DNA from: JAEMQF01 sp963850525
GTDB taxonomy: Bacteria; Pseudomonadota; Gammaproteobacteria; Burkholderiales; Burkholderiaceae_C
Reading direction: 5' to 3'
Assembly (NCBI GenBank): GCA_963850525.1
Contig: CAWKLQ010000008.1
Location: 62,001 to 126,000 of the forward strand
Length of the DNA stretch: 64,000 bases
The stretch's first letter is position 1; each line of letters starts with the position of its first letter. Shown here piece by piece: positions 8,330-19,468 of this stretch. The notes beneath the pieces were generated by a model. It ran no database searches and was not told where the DNA came from. It saw only the letters and a program-made list of their open reading frames with translations. Position numbers and translations under genes: made by a program.

Positions 8330-8354
8330 GCCCTGCCGGACGGGGACGCAGGGC
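8330..8354. terminator. Possible hairpin beyond uvrB
   Basis: A perfect 7-bp stem, GCCCTGC (8330-8336) with GCAGGGC (8348-8354) and an 11-base loop, just beyond the uvrB stop codon at 8361. No T-run follows on the minus strand, so intrinsic termination is uncertain; it may simply be an mRNA 3' end structure. Confidence 0.3.
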
Positions 8355-8360
8355 AACCAC

Positions 8361-10460
<2,100 letters not shown>

Positions 10461-10583
10461 GGCAGATAAAATTCGCTTCGTTGAGCTCGCCACTGTCGGC
10501 CGAGCAACCGCACAGGGTAGCCGAAAACGCTGGCGCGATCCTGGTGTGCCCTGTCGCCACGCGTTCATGACCAAAGGACTTTC

Positions 10584-11795
10584 ATGGCCACGCATCTGGC
10601 CGGCGTCGAACTCGCGCCGCGCGATCCCATTCTCGGCCTGACCGAGCAGTTCAACGCCGACCCCAACCCCGCCAAGGTGAATCTGGGCGTGGGCGTCTAC
10701 TGCGATGAAAACGGGAAAGTGCCGCTGCTCAGCTGCGTTCGCGCCGCCGAAGCGGCAATGACGCAGTCGCCCAAAGCGCGCGGCTACCTGCCCATTGACG
10801 GCATCGCCGCCTACGATCAAGCCGTGCAATCGTTGGTGTTCGGCGCTGCTTGCGAGGCGGTCAAGCAAGGCCGCGTTGCGACCGTGCAGGCTCTGGGCGG
10901 GACGGGCGGACTGAAGATCGCGGCAGATTTCCTGCGCCGCTTGCAGCCCGCCGGCGGGCCCGCTCCGCACGTGCTCATCAGCGACCCGAGCTGGGAAAAT
11001 CACCGCGCCCTGTTCGAGAGCGCCGGCTTCGTCGTCGACAGCTATCCCTACTATGACGCCACGCGCCGCGGCCTGAACGTGCCGGCGATGCTCGCGCATC
11101 TGAACGCCGCGCCCGCCGGCAGCATCGTCGTGCTGCACGCCTGCTGTCACAACCCCACGGGCTACGACCTCTCCGCGGCGAATTGGCGTGATGTGATCGC
11201 CGCCGTGAAAGTGCGTGGCCTCGTGCCCATCCTCGACATGGCGTATCAGGGTTTTGGCGACGGCATCGCCGAAGACGGCGCCGCGGTGGCGATGTTCCTC
11301 GACGCGCAGCTCGAGTTCTACGTCGCCACCAGCTTTTCGAAGAGCTTTTCCCTGTATGGCGAACGCGTCGGCGCGCTCAGCGTCGTGTGCGAGACCCCAG
11401 ACGCCGCAGTGCGTGTCTTGAGCCAGCTCAAACGCGTGATTCGAACCAACTACTCGAATCCGCCCACCCACGGCGCACAAGTCGTCGCCGCGGTACTGAC
11501 AACGCCGCAGCTGCGCACGCAATGGGAAGAAGAGCTCGGCGCCATGCGGCGGCGGATTCAGAAGATGCGTCTGCTCCTGCGCACCAGACTCGAAGCCCAG
11601 GTCTCGGGTTGGGACCTGAGCTACATCACCGCGCAGAAGGGCATGTTCAGCTATTCGGGTCTGAGCAAGGCACAGATGCAGCGTCTGCGCGCCGAATTCG
11701 GCGTCTACGGCCTGGATTCGGGCCGCATCTGCGTCGCCGCGTTGAATCAGGGCAACATCGACCGCGCGGTACAGGCCATTGCCCGGGTCGCCTGA
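10584..11795 (+). CDS. tyrB: Aromatic/aspartate amino acid aminotransferase (class I PLP enzyme)
   Basis: 403 aa with AAAGGAC upstream of the ATG. It belongs to the AspC/TyrB subgroup: GYLPIDG near the N-terminus, N190 in HNPTG, D218 in LDMAYQGFGDG, the PLP lysine K253 in SFSKSFSLYGER, and the substrate arginine region near the C-terminus. These enzymes transfer amino groups between aromatic amino acids or aspartate and 2-oxoglutarate. Substrate preference (tyrosine/phenylalanine against aspartate) is inferred from the usual annotation of this uvrB-linked gene in Burkholderiales. A hairpin with a short T-run follows at 11906. Confidence 0.88.
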   Translation: MATHLAGVELAPRDPILGLTEQFNADPNPAKVNLGVGVYCDENGKVPLLSCVRAAEAAMTQSPKARGYLPIDGIAAYDQAVQSLVFGAACEAVKQGRVATVQALGGTGGLKIAADFLRRLQPAGGPAPHVLISDPSWENHRALFESAGFVVDSYPYYDATRRGLNVPAMLAHLNAAPAGSIVVLHACCHNPTGYDLSAANWRDVIAAVKVRGLVPILDMAYQGFGDGIAEDGAAVAMFLDAQLEFYVATSFSKSFSLYGERVGALSVVCETPDAAVRVLSQLKRVIRTNYSNPPTHGAQVVAAVLTTPQLRTQWEEELGAMRRRIQKMRLLLRTRLEAQVSGWDLSYITAQKGMFSYSGLSKAQMQRLRAEFGVYGLDSGRICVAALNQGNIDRAVQAIARVA

Positions 11796-11905
11796 ATCCA
11801 GAATTGCACGCCAAACGCGCCGCTACTCGGGGCAACTCCCTAGCTGAACTGGTCCACGATGCACCAATAGTCCGTAGAATGCTGCGGTGCACAAGAGCTT
11901 TGGGC

Positions 11906-11929
11906 ACAGCCAGCGTCACTGGCTGTTTT
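11906..11929 (+). terminator. Putative intrinsic terminator between the aminotransferase gene and phaZ
   Basis: An 8-bp perfect stem ACAGCCAG / CTGGCTGT (11906-11913, 11919-11926) with a 5-base loop ends in a short T-run (11926-11929). It lies 110 bases after the aminotransferase stop and 34 bases before the phaZ start, so it could end transcription of the former or form part of the phaZ leader. Confidence 0.5.
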
Positions 11930-11962
11930 GTCCGCAGGCGCTTGGTCAGGGAGAAGTTCGCA

Positions 11963-13264
11963 ATGATCTATCAGTGGTACGAAACCCATCGGGCGCTGCT
12001 CAGCCCGTTCGCGGAGTTGGCGAGCGCGTCGTCCAAGCTGTACACGCATCCGCTCTCGCCCCTGTCGCACACGCCTCTGGCGCAACGTGTATCGGCCGGG
12101 CTGGACCTGATGCACCGCCTGTCCAAGGAATACGAAAAGCCCGAGTTCAACATCACCGTGGTGAACATCAATGGCGTCGACGTCGCGGTGCAGCAGCAGC
12201 TGGCGATGGAAAAGCCGTTCTGCCGCTTGTTGCGTTTCAAGCGCTTCACCGACGATGCGGCGACCCTGGCACGCATGAAAGACCACCCGACGGTGCTGGT
12301 CATCTCGCCGCTGTCGGGCCACCACTCCACCTTGCTGCGCGAAACCGTCCGCGAGTTGCTGCGTGACCACAAGGTCTTCGTCACCGACTGGACGGATGCG
12401 CGCATGGTCCCCGAGGCAGTCGGGCCGTTCCACCTTGACGACTACGTCAGCTACGTCCAGGAATTCATCCGCGAAGTCGGCACCGGCGTGAACGTGATTT
12501 CGGTGTGTCAGCCCACCGTTCCGGTGCTCGCCGCCGTGTCGCTGATGGCAAGCAACGGCGAAGAGATTCCGCGCACACTGACGATGATGGGCGGGCCGAT
12601 CGACGCGCGCAAGAGCCCCACCGCGGTGAACAACCTGGCGATGACGAAGAGCCACAGCTGGTTCGAACAGAACGTGATTTATCGCGTTCCCGCCAACTAC
12701 CCCGGCGCGGGCCGGCGCGTCTACCCCGGTTTTCTGCAGCATTCGGGATTCATCGCCATGAACCCCGGCCGACACGTCAAGTCGCATTACGACTACTTTC
12801 TCGATCTGGTGCGCGGCGACGGCGACAGCGCCGAGTTCCACCGCGACTTCTACGACGAGTACAACGCCGTGCTCGACATGCCGGCCGAGTACTACCTGGA
12901 CACGATCAAGACGGTGTTCCAGGAATTTGCCCTCGTCAACGGCACGTGGAAAGTCGGCGGCCAGCTCGTGCGGCCACAAGACATCACGAGTGCCGCGCTG
13001 CTCACCGTCGAGGGCGAACTCGACGACATCTCCGGCGCCGGGCAAACCCAGGCCGCGCATGGGCTGTGCACCGGAATCGCCGCCTCACGCAAGTTCCACT
13101 ATGACGCGATGGGCGCCGGACACTACGGCATCTTCTCCGGCCGGCGCTGGCGCGAGAACGTGTACCCGCGGGTCCGCGATTTCATTGCGACGCACCAGGA
13201 CAGCAAGGTCACGCGCCTGCGCACCTCGGCGCCAAAGACCAAACGCGCCAGCGGCGCGAGGTGA
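11963..13264 (+). CDS. phaZ: Intracellular poly(3-hydroxybutyrate) depolymerase
   Basis: 433 aa from the ATG at 11963, which has GGGAGA upstream; the open frame before it is a shadow of the aminotransferase. The protein matches the PhaZa1 type of intracellular nPHB depolymerases, with a catalytic Cys in place of Ser: C182 in ISVCQPTVPVLA, plus D in GELDDISGAG and H in GAGHYGIFSGRRW. No signal peptide, consistent with action on cytoplasmic granules. It releases 3-hydroxybutyrate units when carbon is short. The synthesis genes phaC-phaA-phaB lie 10 kb away at 23256-26903. Confidence 0.93.
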   Translation: MIYQWYETHRALLSPFAELASASSKLYTHPLSPLSHTPLAQRVSAGLDLMHRLSKEYEKPEFNITVVNINGVDVAVQQQLAMEKPFCRLLRFKRFTDDAATLARMKDHPTVLVISPLSGHHSTLLRETVRELLRDHKVFVTDWTDARMVPEAVGPFHLDDYVSYVQEFIREVGTGVNVISVCQPTVPVLAAVSLMASNGEEIPRTLTMMGGPIDARKSPTAVNNLAMTKSHSWFEQNVIYRVPANYPGAGRRVYPGFLQHSGFIAMNPGRHVKSHYDYFLDLVRGDGDSAEFHRDFYDEYNAVLDMPAEYYLDTIKTVFQEFALVNGTWKVGGQLVRPQDITSAALLTVEGELDDISGAGQTQAAHGLCTGIAASRKFHYDAMGAGHYGIFSGRRWRENVYPRVRDFIATHQDSKVTRLRTSAPKTKRASGAR

Positions 13265-13274
13265 CAATCCGGGC

Positions 13275-13850
13275 GTGATCGCCCACACCTCACTCGCCGA
13301 GCGAATCAACGACGCGCTCCCGCAGACGCAGTGCCGGCGCTGCACGTACGACGATTGCCGTGCCTACGCCAGCGCAATCGCCGACGACGGTGCGCCGATC
13401 AACCAATGCCCACCGGGCGGCGAAGACGGTGTCGCGCGCCTGGCCGCGATCACGGGCCGGCCCGTCATTGCCCTGAGCGCCGCGCACGGCGTCGAAGGGC
13501 CGCTGCGCCTGGCACGTATCGATGAAGCAGCGTGCATCGGCTGCACCTTGTGCGTTGACGTGTGCCCCGTGGACTGCGTCGTCGGCGCGCCCAAAGTGAT
13601 GCACGGCGTCATCGAGAGTCTGTGCACCGGCTGTGAACTCTGTCTTCCGGTGTGCCCGGTGGACTGCATAGCGATGCACCCCGCCGACGCCCGCAAGACC
13701 GGTTGGCAGGCGTGGAGCCCGGCGCAAGCCGACCAGGCACGCGAGCGCTACGCGTGGCACCTTCAGCGCATTGAGCGCGACCGCAGCGAACGCGACGCCG
13801 CCCTGGCTGCCAAAGGCAGCGCGCGCGCCAAGCTCAGCGCAGCCACATGA
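13275..13850 (+). CDS. rnfB: RnfB/RsxB-like iron-sulfur electron carrier (orphan)
   Basis: 191 aa from a GTG at 13275, 10 bases after the phaZ stop. The N-terminal Fes-type cluster region has C20, C23, C28 and C45 (CRRCTYDDCRAYA, NQCPPGG); two classical [4Fe-4S] motifs follow: C87-C90-C93-C97 (CIGCTLCVDVCP) and C117-C120-C123-C127 (CTGCELCLPVCP). The N-terminal membrane helix of true RnfB is absent, and no rnfACDGE genes are nearby, so it probably works outside a full Rnf complex as a soluble ferredoxin-like carrier. The partner is unknown. Its 3' end overlaps the convergent DUF1624 gene by 17 bases. Confidence 0.85.
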   Translation: MIAHTSLAERINDALPQTQCRRCTYDDCRAYASAIADDGAPINQCPPGGEDGVARLAAITGRPVIALSAAHGVEGPLRLARIDEAACIGCTLCVDVCPVDCVVGAPKVMHGVIESLCTGCELCLPVCPVDCIAMHPADARKTGWQAWSPAQADQARERYAWHLQRIERDRSERDAALAAKGSARAKLSAAT

Positions 13851-14574
13851 AGAGCAGCAACGCCCCGATCAGCACCGGCTGGTGCAGCATGTAAAAGCTC
13901 AGGCTCCAGCGACCGAGCAGCGCCAGGCCGCTCAGCGCTTTGGGCAGCGGATCCGCCAGCCACTGCGGGCGCCTTGCCAACACCCAGCGGCCACTCGCCA
14001 GGCCCCACCACATGACCCCCAGCCACGGCAGGAGCGGCGCGAAGTCTTCGGTCATGGGCTTGCGCGTCACCAGCCCAACCCAATTCGTCAAACGGGTATC
14101 GAACCACGGGTGCGCAACGAATTGCGGCAAGAAAATCGCGAGCAGGCCCGCCCACCACAGCCAAGCCCCTGCCGATGCGGTCAGGCGCATCAGGATCAAC
14201 ATCACCGCAAAGCCGTGCAGCACGCCAAACGTGATGAAGCTCTTTGGAAACATCAACGCGGAGCCGAGGCTGACCAGCACCGCACAAGCCGCGATTTGCG
14301 CCCAGCGCCGCCAGAAGCGCGGCCAGCCCGAGTCTTGGCGCAGCGCGATCGCCTGCCCCACGCCGGCGACAAACATGAACATGGTGACGATCACGGCGCG
14401 CTGCACGGTCCAGAACGGATCGACGTAGAAGTTCTCCTGGATGAGCTTGAAGTGGCTCAAGTCGAAGCAAAAATGAAACGCCGCCATCCAGACGATGGCC
14501 ACGCCGCGCACGGCGTCAAGGCGCTCGAAGCGCGCAACCGGCTGCGCGGCCGAGCCGGCGCCCCGACCCGTCAA
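13834..14574 (-). CDS. DUF1624 / heparan-alpha-glucosaminide acetyltransferase-like membrane protein
   Basis: About 246 aa if started at the TTG (14574) that overlaps the purL stop as TTGA; the GTG at 14583 is an alternative, and the open frame reaches 14646. The sequence FERLDAVRGVAIVWMAAFHFCFDL is the typical opening of the family (R-D-x-R-G first helix, conserved His in the membrane). About seven hydrophobic helices follow, ending FYMLHQPVLIGALL, as in acyltransferase-3/OpgC-like proteins. Members are thought to move acyl groups across the inner membrane; the acceptor here is unknown. Confidence 0.8.
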   Translation of the reverse strand: MTGRGAGSAAQPVARFERLDAVRGVAIVWMAAFHFCFDLSHFKLIQENFYVDPFWTVQRAVIVTMFMFVAGVGQAIALRQDSGWPRFWRRWAQIAACAVLVSLGSALMFPKSFITFGVLHGFAVMLILMRLTASAGAWLWWAGLLAIFLPQFVAHPWFDTRLTNWVGLVTRKPMTEDFAPLLPWLGVMWWGLASGRWVLARRPQWLADPLPKALSGLALLGRWSLSFYMLHQPVLIGALLLFMWLR

Positions 14575-17500
14575 ACGAACCACCGCCGCGCGTTGTCGAA
14601 CATGCGCATCCAGGGGCTTGGCGCGCTGACTTCGCCGCTCGTCCAACTCATCTGCACGTTGCGAAACACACGTTCGGGGTGCGGCATCAATGCTGTGAAG
14701 CGCCCGTCGAGCGTAGTCACTGCGGTCAGGCCGTCGGGGCTTCCGTTCGGGTTGAATGGATACGCCTGCGTCGCCTTACCGTGGTTGTCGACGAAACGCA
14801 TTGCCCGCTGCACGGTGCTTGCGTCGCCGCGCAGCGAAAAGTCGGCGTAACCCTCGCCGTGCGCCACGGCGATGGGCAGGCGGCTGCCCGCCATGCCGGC
14901 GAAGAAGATCGACGCGCTGGGCAACACTTCGACCATCGACAGGCGAGCCTCGAACTGCTCGCTGCGGTTGCGCGTGAATTGCGGCCAGGCGTTCGCGCCG
15001 GGAATGATGGGCGCAAGCGCCGCCATCATCTGGCAACCGTTGCACACGCCCAGGGCCAGCGTGTCGGGCCGCGCGAAGAATGCGGCGAACTGCTCGGCGA
15101 GCAGCGGATTGAACAGGATCGAGCGCGCCCAGCCCTCGCCCGCGCCCAGCGTATCGCCATAGCTGAAGCCGCCGCACGCGACCAAGCCCTGGAACATGTC
15201 CAGCCGCGCACGCCCGGCGTGCAGGTCGCTCATGTGCACGTCGAAGGTCTCGAATCCCGCCTGATGCATCGCGAAACTCATCTCGACGTGGCTGTTCACG
15301 CCTTGCTCGCGAAGAATCGCCAGCTTGGGGCGCGCGCCGTGGATGAAGGGCGCGCCGATCCGCTGCGCCGGGTCGAACGTCAAGTGCACGTGCAGGCCGG
15401 GGTCTTCCGGGCTGCCTGCACTGGCGTGTTCGGCACCCGCACATCCGGGGTCGTCGCGCAGCATGGCAATTCGTCCGCTCACCTCGTCCCACGCTTGCTG
15501 AAGGTCCTGCAGCGGCGCGGTAAACACGGGCTTCGCGTCACGCCAGACTTCGATGCTGCGCTGGCGGTTCGGTCGGCCGATGATGTGGCTGTGCCGGCTC
15601 AACCCATGGCGGCGCAACACTGTCATGACAGCGTCGCGCGATGCGCTCGGAATTTGCACCACAGCACCGAGCTCTTCATTGAACAGCGCGCTCAAGGTCA
15701 GCTCCTGACGCCGCGCGCCCACCTGGCTGGCCCAGTTCTTCGAGTCGCCGTGCTCCGCGCGGCTGTCGGCGATGCCGTCCCCGAGCGTGATCAGCATGTC
15801 GAGGTTCAGGCTCACGCCCATTTGCCCGGCAAAGGCCATTTCGCACAGCGTCGCCCACAAGCCCCCGTCGCTGCGGTCGTGGTACGCGAGCAGCAGATTC
15901 GCCGCACGAAGCTCGTTGATTGCGGCGACGAATGCCTTCAGGCGCGGCGCGTCGTCGAGATCGGGAACTTCTTCGCCGAATTGACCGAGCACTTGCGCCA
16001 GGATCGAGCCCCCCAGGCGCATGCGCCCTGCCCCGAGGTCGATCAACAGCAAATGCGTCTCACCCGGCTGCAGTTGCGGCGTCAAGGTGGTTCGCACATC
16101 GTCGAGCGTCGCAAACGCCGTCACGATCAGCGACACCGGCGCCGTGACTTGATGCGCCGTGCCGTGCTCGCTCCAGCGGGTGCGCATCGACAGGCTGTCC
16201 TTGCCCACCGGCACGCCGATGCCAAGCAGCGGGCACAGTTCCATCGCGACGGCCTTGACGGTGTCGTAGAGCGCAGCGTCTTCGCCCGGCTCGCCGCACG
16301 CCGCCATCCAGTTGCAGCTCAGCTTGACGGCAGAAAGCTCGATCGGCGCGGCGAGCAAGTTGGTCACCGCCTCGGCCACTGCCATGCGCCCCGACGCCGG
16401 GGCATCGAGCGCTGCCAGCGGACTGCGCTCGCCCATCGCCATCGCTTCGCCGGCAAAGCCCACAAAATCGGCGAGCGTCACTGCGCAATCTGCCACAGGC
16501 ACTTGCCACGGGCCCACCATTTGATCGCGGCAACTCAATCCGCCCACCGTGCGGTCGCCGATCGTGATCAAGAAGCGCTTGCTCGCCACACTCGGGTGGC
16601 GCAACACGTGAAACGCCACAGTGCCCAAGTCGACGCCGGTCAGCACGAGTGCCGCGCTGCGCCGCGCGATGCGCTGCACGTCGCGCAACATGCGCGGCGG
16701 TTTGCCGAGCAGCACGTCGAGCGGCATGTCGATGGCGCGTTCGCCACCAAGCCCGTCTTCGAGGACGAGCCGTTCTTCCTGCGTCGCCACGCCCACCACC
16801 GCGCAGGGGCAGCGCTCGCGCGCGCACATCGCTTCGAGCAAGGGCAGGCTTGATGGAGCCACGGCGAGCACGTAGCGCTCCTGGCTTTCGTTGCACCAGA
16901 CCTCTTTGGGCGCCAAGCCGCTTTCTTCGAGCGGCACCTTGCGCAAGTCGAAACGCGCGCCGACACCTGCGCCGTGCACGAGCTCGGGAAACGCGTTGCT
17001 CAGGCCACCCGCGCCTACGTCATGGATCGCCAGGATGGGATTCACGTCGCCGAGCGCCCAGCAATGGTTGATCACCTCCTGGGCTCTGCGCTCGATCTCG
17101 GGGTTGCCGCGCTGCACCGAGTCGAAATCGAGCTCGGTTGAATTTGCTCCGGCCGAAAGTGAACTCGCCGCACCACCGCCCATGCCGATGCGCATTCCCG
17201 GGCCGCCCAGTTGCACGAGCAAAGTGCCGGCAGGGAAGCGCTGCTTCTTGGTCTGCGATGCAGCGATCGAACCCAGTCCGCCCGCGATCATGATGGGCTT
17301 GTGATAACCCCTGCGCACTGCGTCGGCGCCCGTGCCGACGGTCTGCTCGAAGACGCGAAAGTAGCCGGCAAGGTTGGGCCGACCGAATTCATTGTTGAAC
17401 GCCGCGCCGCCCAAGGGGCCGTCGATCATGATTTGCAGCGCGCTCGCGATGTGCGCCGGCTTGCTCGACGGACCACGCTCCCAGGGCTCGTCAGTGCCCG

Positions 17501-18569
17501 GAAGGCGCAGGTTGGAGACGCTGAATCCGGTGACACCGGCTTTCGGCCGGGCGCCACGCCCAGTCGCGCCTTCATCGCGAATTTCACCGCCGGCACCCGT
17601 CGCCGCACCCGAAAACGGCGAGATCGCCGTGGGGTGGTTGTGCGTCTCGACCTTCATCACGACGTGCGTCAGCTCTTGGCGCGCGCCGTAGACCGGCGCA
17701 TTCGTGAAGCCTTGCGGCAACCAGCGCCGCACTTCGCGCCCCTGCATCACGGAGGCGTTGTCGTCGTAGGCGACGATGGTGTGCTGCGGCGAACACGCCT
17801 CGGTGTGGCGGATCATTCCGAACATGGAACGCTCTTGGTTGACACCGTCGAGAACGAACTGCGCGTTGAAAATCTTGTGCCGGCAATGTTCGCTGTTCGC
17901 CTGCGCGAACATCATCAACTCCACGTCGGTCGGGTTGCGTCCGAGTTTGACGAACGCTGCGGCAAGGTAGTCGAGTTCGTCGTCGCTGAGGGCCAGGCCA
18001 AACTCGGCATTGGCCGCGGCCAATGCGCTGGCGCCCTGGCCCAGCACGTCGATGCGCTGCATGGGCCGGCCGGGCTTGGCGTCAAACAGGCGTGCGGCGT
18101 CGCTGCGCTTGGCGAACACGCTTTGCGTCATTCGGTCGTGCAGCAGCGTTGCTGCGGCGTGCCACTCCGGCTCGCTCAACGGCTTGGCCGAGCCCAGCAA
18201 GGCGGGTTTCATGCTCAACCTGAACTCCGTGACGCGCTCGATGCGCCGCAGCGCCAGGCCGCAGTTGTGCGCGATGTCGGTCGCCTTCGAGGCCCACGGC
18301 GAAACCGTTCCCAGGCGCGGTGCGACGACGATCAACGCGCCAGCGTCGCCGCCGGTCGGGGGCGGCCCGTAGCGCAGCAGCGCCTCGAGCTTGTCGAGGG
18401 CGCCGCGCGCCAGCGGCGCATCGGCGTGCACCCAGTGCACGTAGCGCGCAGCGACGGCTGCGACGCGCGGAACCGCCTCGCGCACTCGGGCCAGCAGCGC
18501 CGCAGCGCGGAAGTTCGACAGCGCGTGGCAGCCTTCGAAGTGCAGCAGGTTCTCGGGTGGGGCAGTCAC
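14571..18569 (-). CDS. purL: Phosphoribosylformylglycinamidine synthase, large single-chain type
   Basis: 1332 aa (E. coli 1295), from a GTG at 18569. It catalyses the ATP- and glutamine-dependent conversion of FGAR to FGAM in purine synthesis. Seen in order: N-terminal PurS-like region, linker, two FGAM-synthetase halves (KVETHNHPTAISPFSGAATG; MGGGAASSL), and a C-terminal class I glutaminase with nucleophile C1176 (GVCNGCQMM) and H1297/E1299 (PHPERVFRN). The large form is usual in proteobacteria. An equally long open frame on the opposite strand is a GC-rich shadow. Confidence 0.98.
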   Translation of the reverse strand: MTAPPENLLHFEGCHALSNFRAAALLARVREAVPRVAAVAARYVHWVHADAPLARGALDKLEALLRYGPPPTGGDAGALIVVAPRLGTVSPWASKATDIAHNCGLALRRIERVTEFRLSMKPALLGSAKPLSEPEWHAAATLLHDRMTQSVFAKRSDAARLFDAKPGRPMQRIDVLGQGASALAAANAEFGLALSDDELDYLAAAFVKLGRNPTDVELMMFAQANSEHCRHKIFNAQFVLDGVNQERSMFGMIRHTEACSPQHTIVAYDDNASVMQGREVRRWLPQGFTNAPVYGARQELTHVVMKVETHNHPTAISPFSGAATGAGGEIRDEGATGRGARPKAGVTGFSVSNLRLPGTDEPWERGPSSKPAHIASALQIMIDGPLGGAAFNNEFGRPNLAGYFRVFEQTVGTGADAVRRGYHKPIMIAGGLGSIAASQTKKQRFPAGTLLVQLGGPGMRIGMGGGAASSLSAGANSTELDFDSVQRGNPEIERRAQEVINHCWALGDVNPILAIHDVGAGGLSNAFPELVHGAGVGARFDLRKVPLEESGLAPKEVWCNESQERYVLAVAPSSLPLLEAMCARERCPCAVVGVATQEERLVLEDGLGGERAIDMPLDVLLGKPPRMLRDVQRIARRSAALVLTGVDLGTVAFHVLRHPSVASKRFLITIGDRTVGGLSCRDQMVGPWQVPVADCAVTLADFVGFAGEAMAMGERSPLAALDAPASGRMAVAEAVTNLLAAPIELSAVKLSCNWMAACGEPGEDAALYDTVKAVAMELCPLLGIGVPVGKDSLSMRTRWSEHGTAHQVTAPVSLIVTAFATLDDVRTTLTPQLQPGETHLLLIDLGAGRMRLGGSILAQVLGQFGEEVPDLDDAPRLKAFVAAINELRAANLLLAYHDRSDGGLWATLCEMAFAGQMGVSLNLDMLITLGDGIADSRAEHGDSKNWASQVGARRQELTLSALFNEELGAVVQIPSASRDAVMTVLRRHGLSRHSHIIGRPNRQRSIEVWRDAKPVFTAPLQDLQQAWDEVSGRIAMLRDDPGCAGAEHASAGSPEDPGLHVHLTFDPAQRIGAPFIHGARPKLAILREQGVNSHVEMSFAMHQAGFETFDVHMSDLHAGRARLDMFQGLVACGGFSYGDTLGAGEGWARSILFNPLLAEQFAAFFARPDTLALGVCNGCQMMAALAPIIPGANAWPQFTRNRSEQFEARLSMVEVLPSASIFFAGMAGSRLPIAVAHGEGYADFSLRGDASTVQRAMRFVDNHGKATQAYPFNPNGSPDGLTAVTTLDGRFTALMPHPERVFRNVQMSWTSGEVSAPSPWMRMFDNARRWFV

Positions 18570-18655
18570 GCTTGGATGATTCAGCAGAATGGCGCGAGCG
18601 GCACGGCGCCCAGCGGACTGCGGATTTTACGGGGCCGATGAGATAATCCCGGCGC

Positions 18656-19459
18656 ATGACGATCACAATCAAGAGCGCCGCGGACGTTGAAGGCATGCGC
18701 GTCGCGGGGCGCCTGGCCTCCGAAGTACTGGACATGCTCACGCCGCATGTGGTGCCGGGCGTCTCGACCGATCAGCTCGACAAGCTCGCGCACGACTACA
18801 TCGTCAACGTGCAGGGCACGATTCCAGCGCCGCTCAACTACGCGCCGCCGGGCTACACGCCGTATCCGAAGTCGATCTGTACCTCCGTGAACCATCAGGT
18901 CTGCCACGGCATTCCAAACGACAGGCCGCTGAAGAGCGGCGACATCGTCAACATCGACGTGACCGTCATCAAAGACGGCTGGCATGGCGACACGAGCCGC
19001 ATGTTCGTCGTGGGCAGCGGATCGATCGCCGCCAAGCGCCTGTGCCAGCTCACCTATGAAGCGATGTGGCGCGGCATCAGTCTGGTCCGGCCGGGCACGC
19101 GGCTCGGTGACGTGGGCCACACGATCCAGACTTTCGCCGAAAGCAATGGCCTGTCGATCGTTCGCGAGTTCTGCGGTCACGGCATCGGCCGCAGGTTTCA
19201 CGAGGAGCCGCAGGTCATGCACTACGGCCGCCCGGGAACGCAAGAAGAATTGGTTCCCGGCATGATGTTCACGATTGAACCCATGATCAACGCGGGGCGG
19301 CGCGACGTGCGCGAAACCGGCGACGGCTGGACCATCGTGACGCGCGACCGCTCGCTCTCTGCCCAATGGGAGCACACCGTGCTCGTCACGGAAACGGGCT
19401 ATGAGGTGATGACGCTGTCCGCCGGAAGCCCGCCGCCGCCGTCGTTCATCACCGGCTGA
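18656..19459 (+). CDS. map: Methionine aminopeptidase type I
   Basis: 267 aa. All five dinuclear metal ligands are visible: D101, D112, H175, E208 and E239; the conserved active-site histidine lies in SVNHQVCHG (~H84). The enzyme removes N-terminal methionine from nascent proteins when the second residue is small. It is divergent from purL and followed after 9 bases by glnD, so map-glnD form one unit. The C-terminal tail (SAGSPPPPSFITG) is slightly longer than in E. coli (264 aa). Confidence 0.98.
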   Translation: MTITIKSAADVEGMRVAGRLASEVLDMLTPHVVPGVSTDQLDKLAHDYIVNVQGTIPAPLNYAPPGYTPYPKSICTSVNHQVCHGIPNDRPLKSGDIVNIDVTVIKDGWHGDTSRMFVVGSGSIAAKRLCQLTYEAMWRGISLVRPGTRLGDVGHTIQTFAESNGLSIVREFCGHGIGRRFHEEPQVMHYGRPGTQEELVPGMMFTIEPMINAGRRDVRETGDGWTIVTRDRSLSAQWEHTVLVTETGYEVMTLSAGSPPPPSFITG

Positions 19460-19468
19460 GGCGGCCGC

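Noticed and set aside
10461..10583. LexA (SOS) box upstream of uvrB
   Set aside because: No CTGT-N8-ACAG-like palindrome could be found in the intergenic region.
14679..16853. 724-codon plus-strand frame opposite purL, with others opposite phaZ, iscS, hscA and lpdA
   Set aside because: Same shadow-frame signature; the opposite strand encodes textbook proteins.
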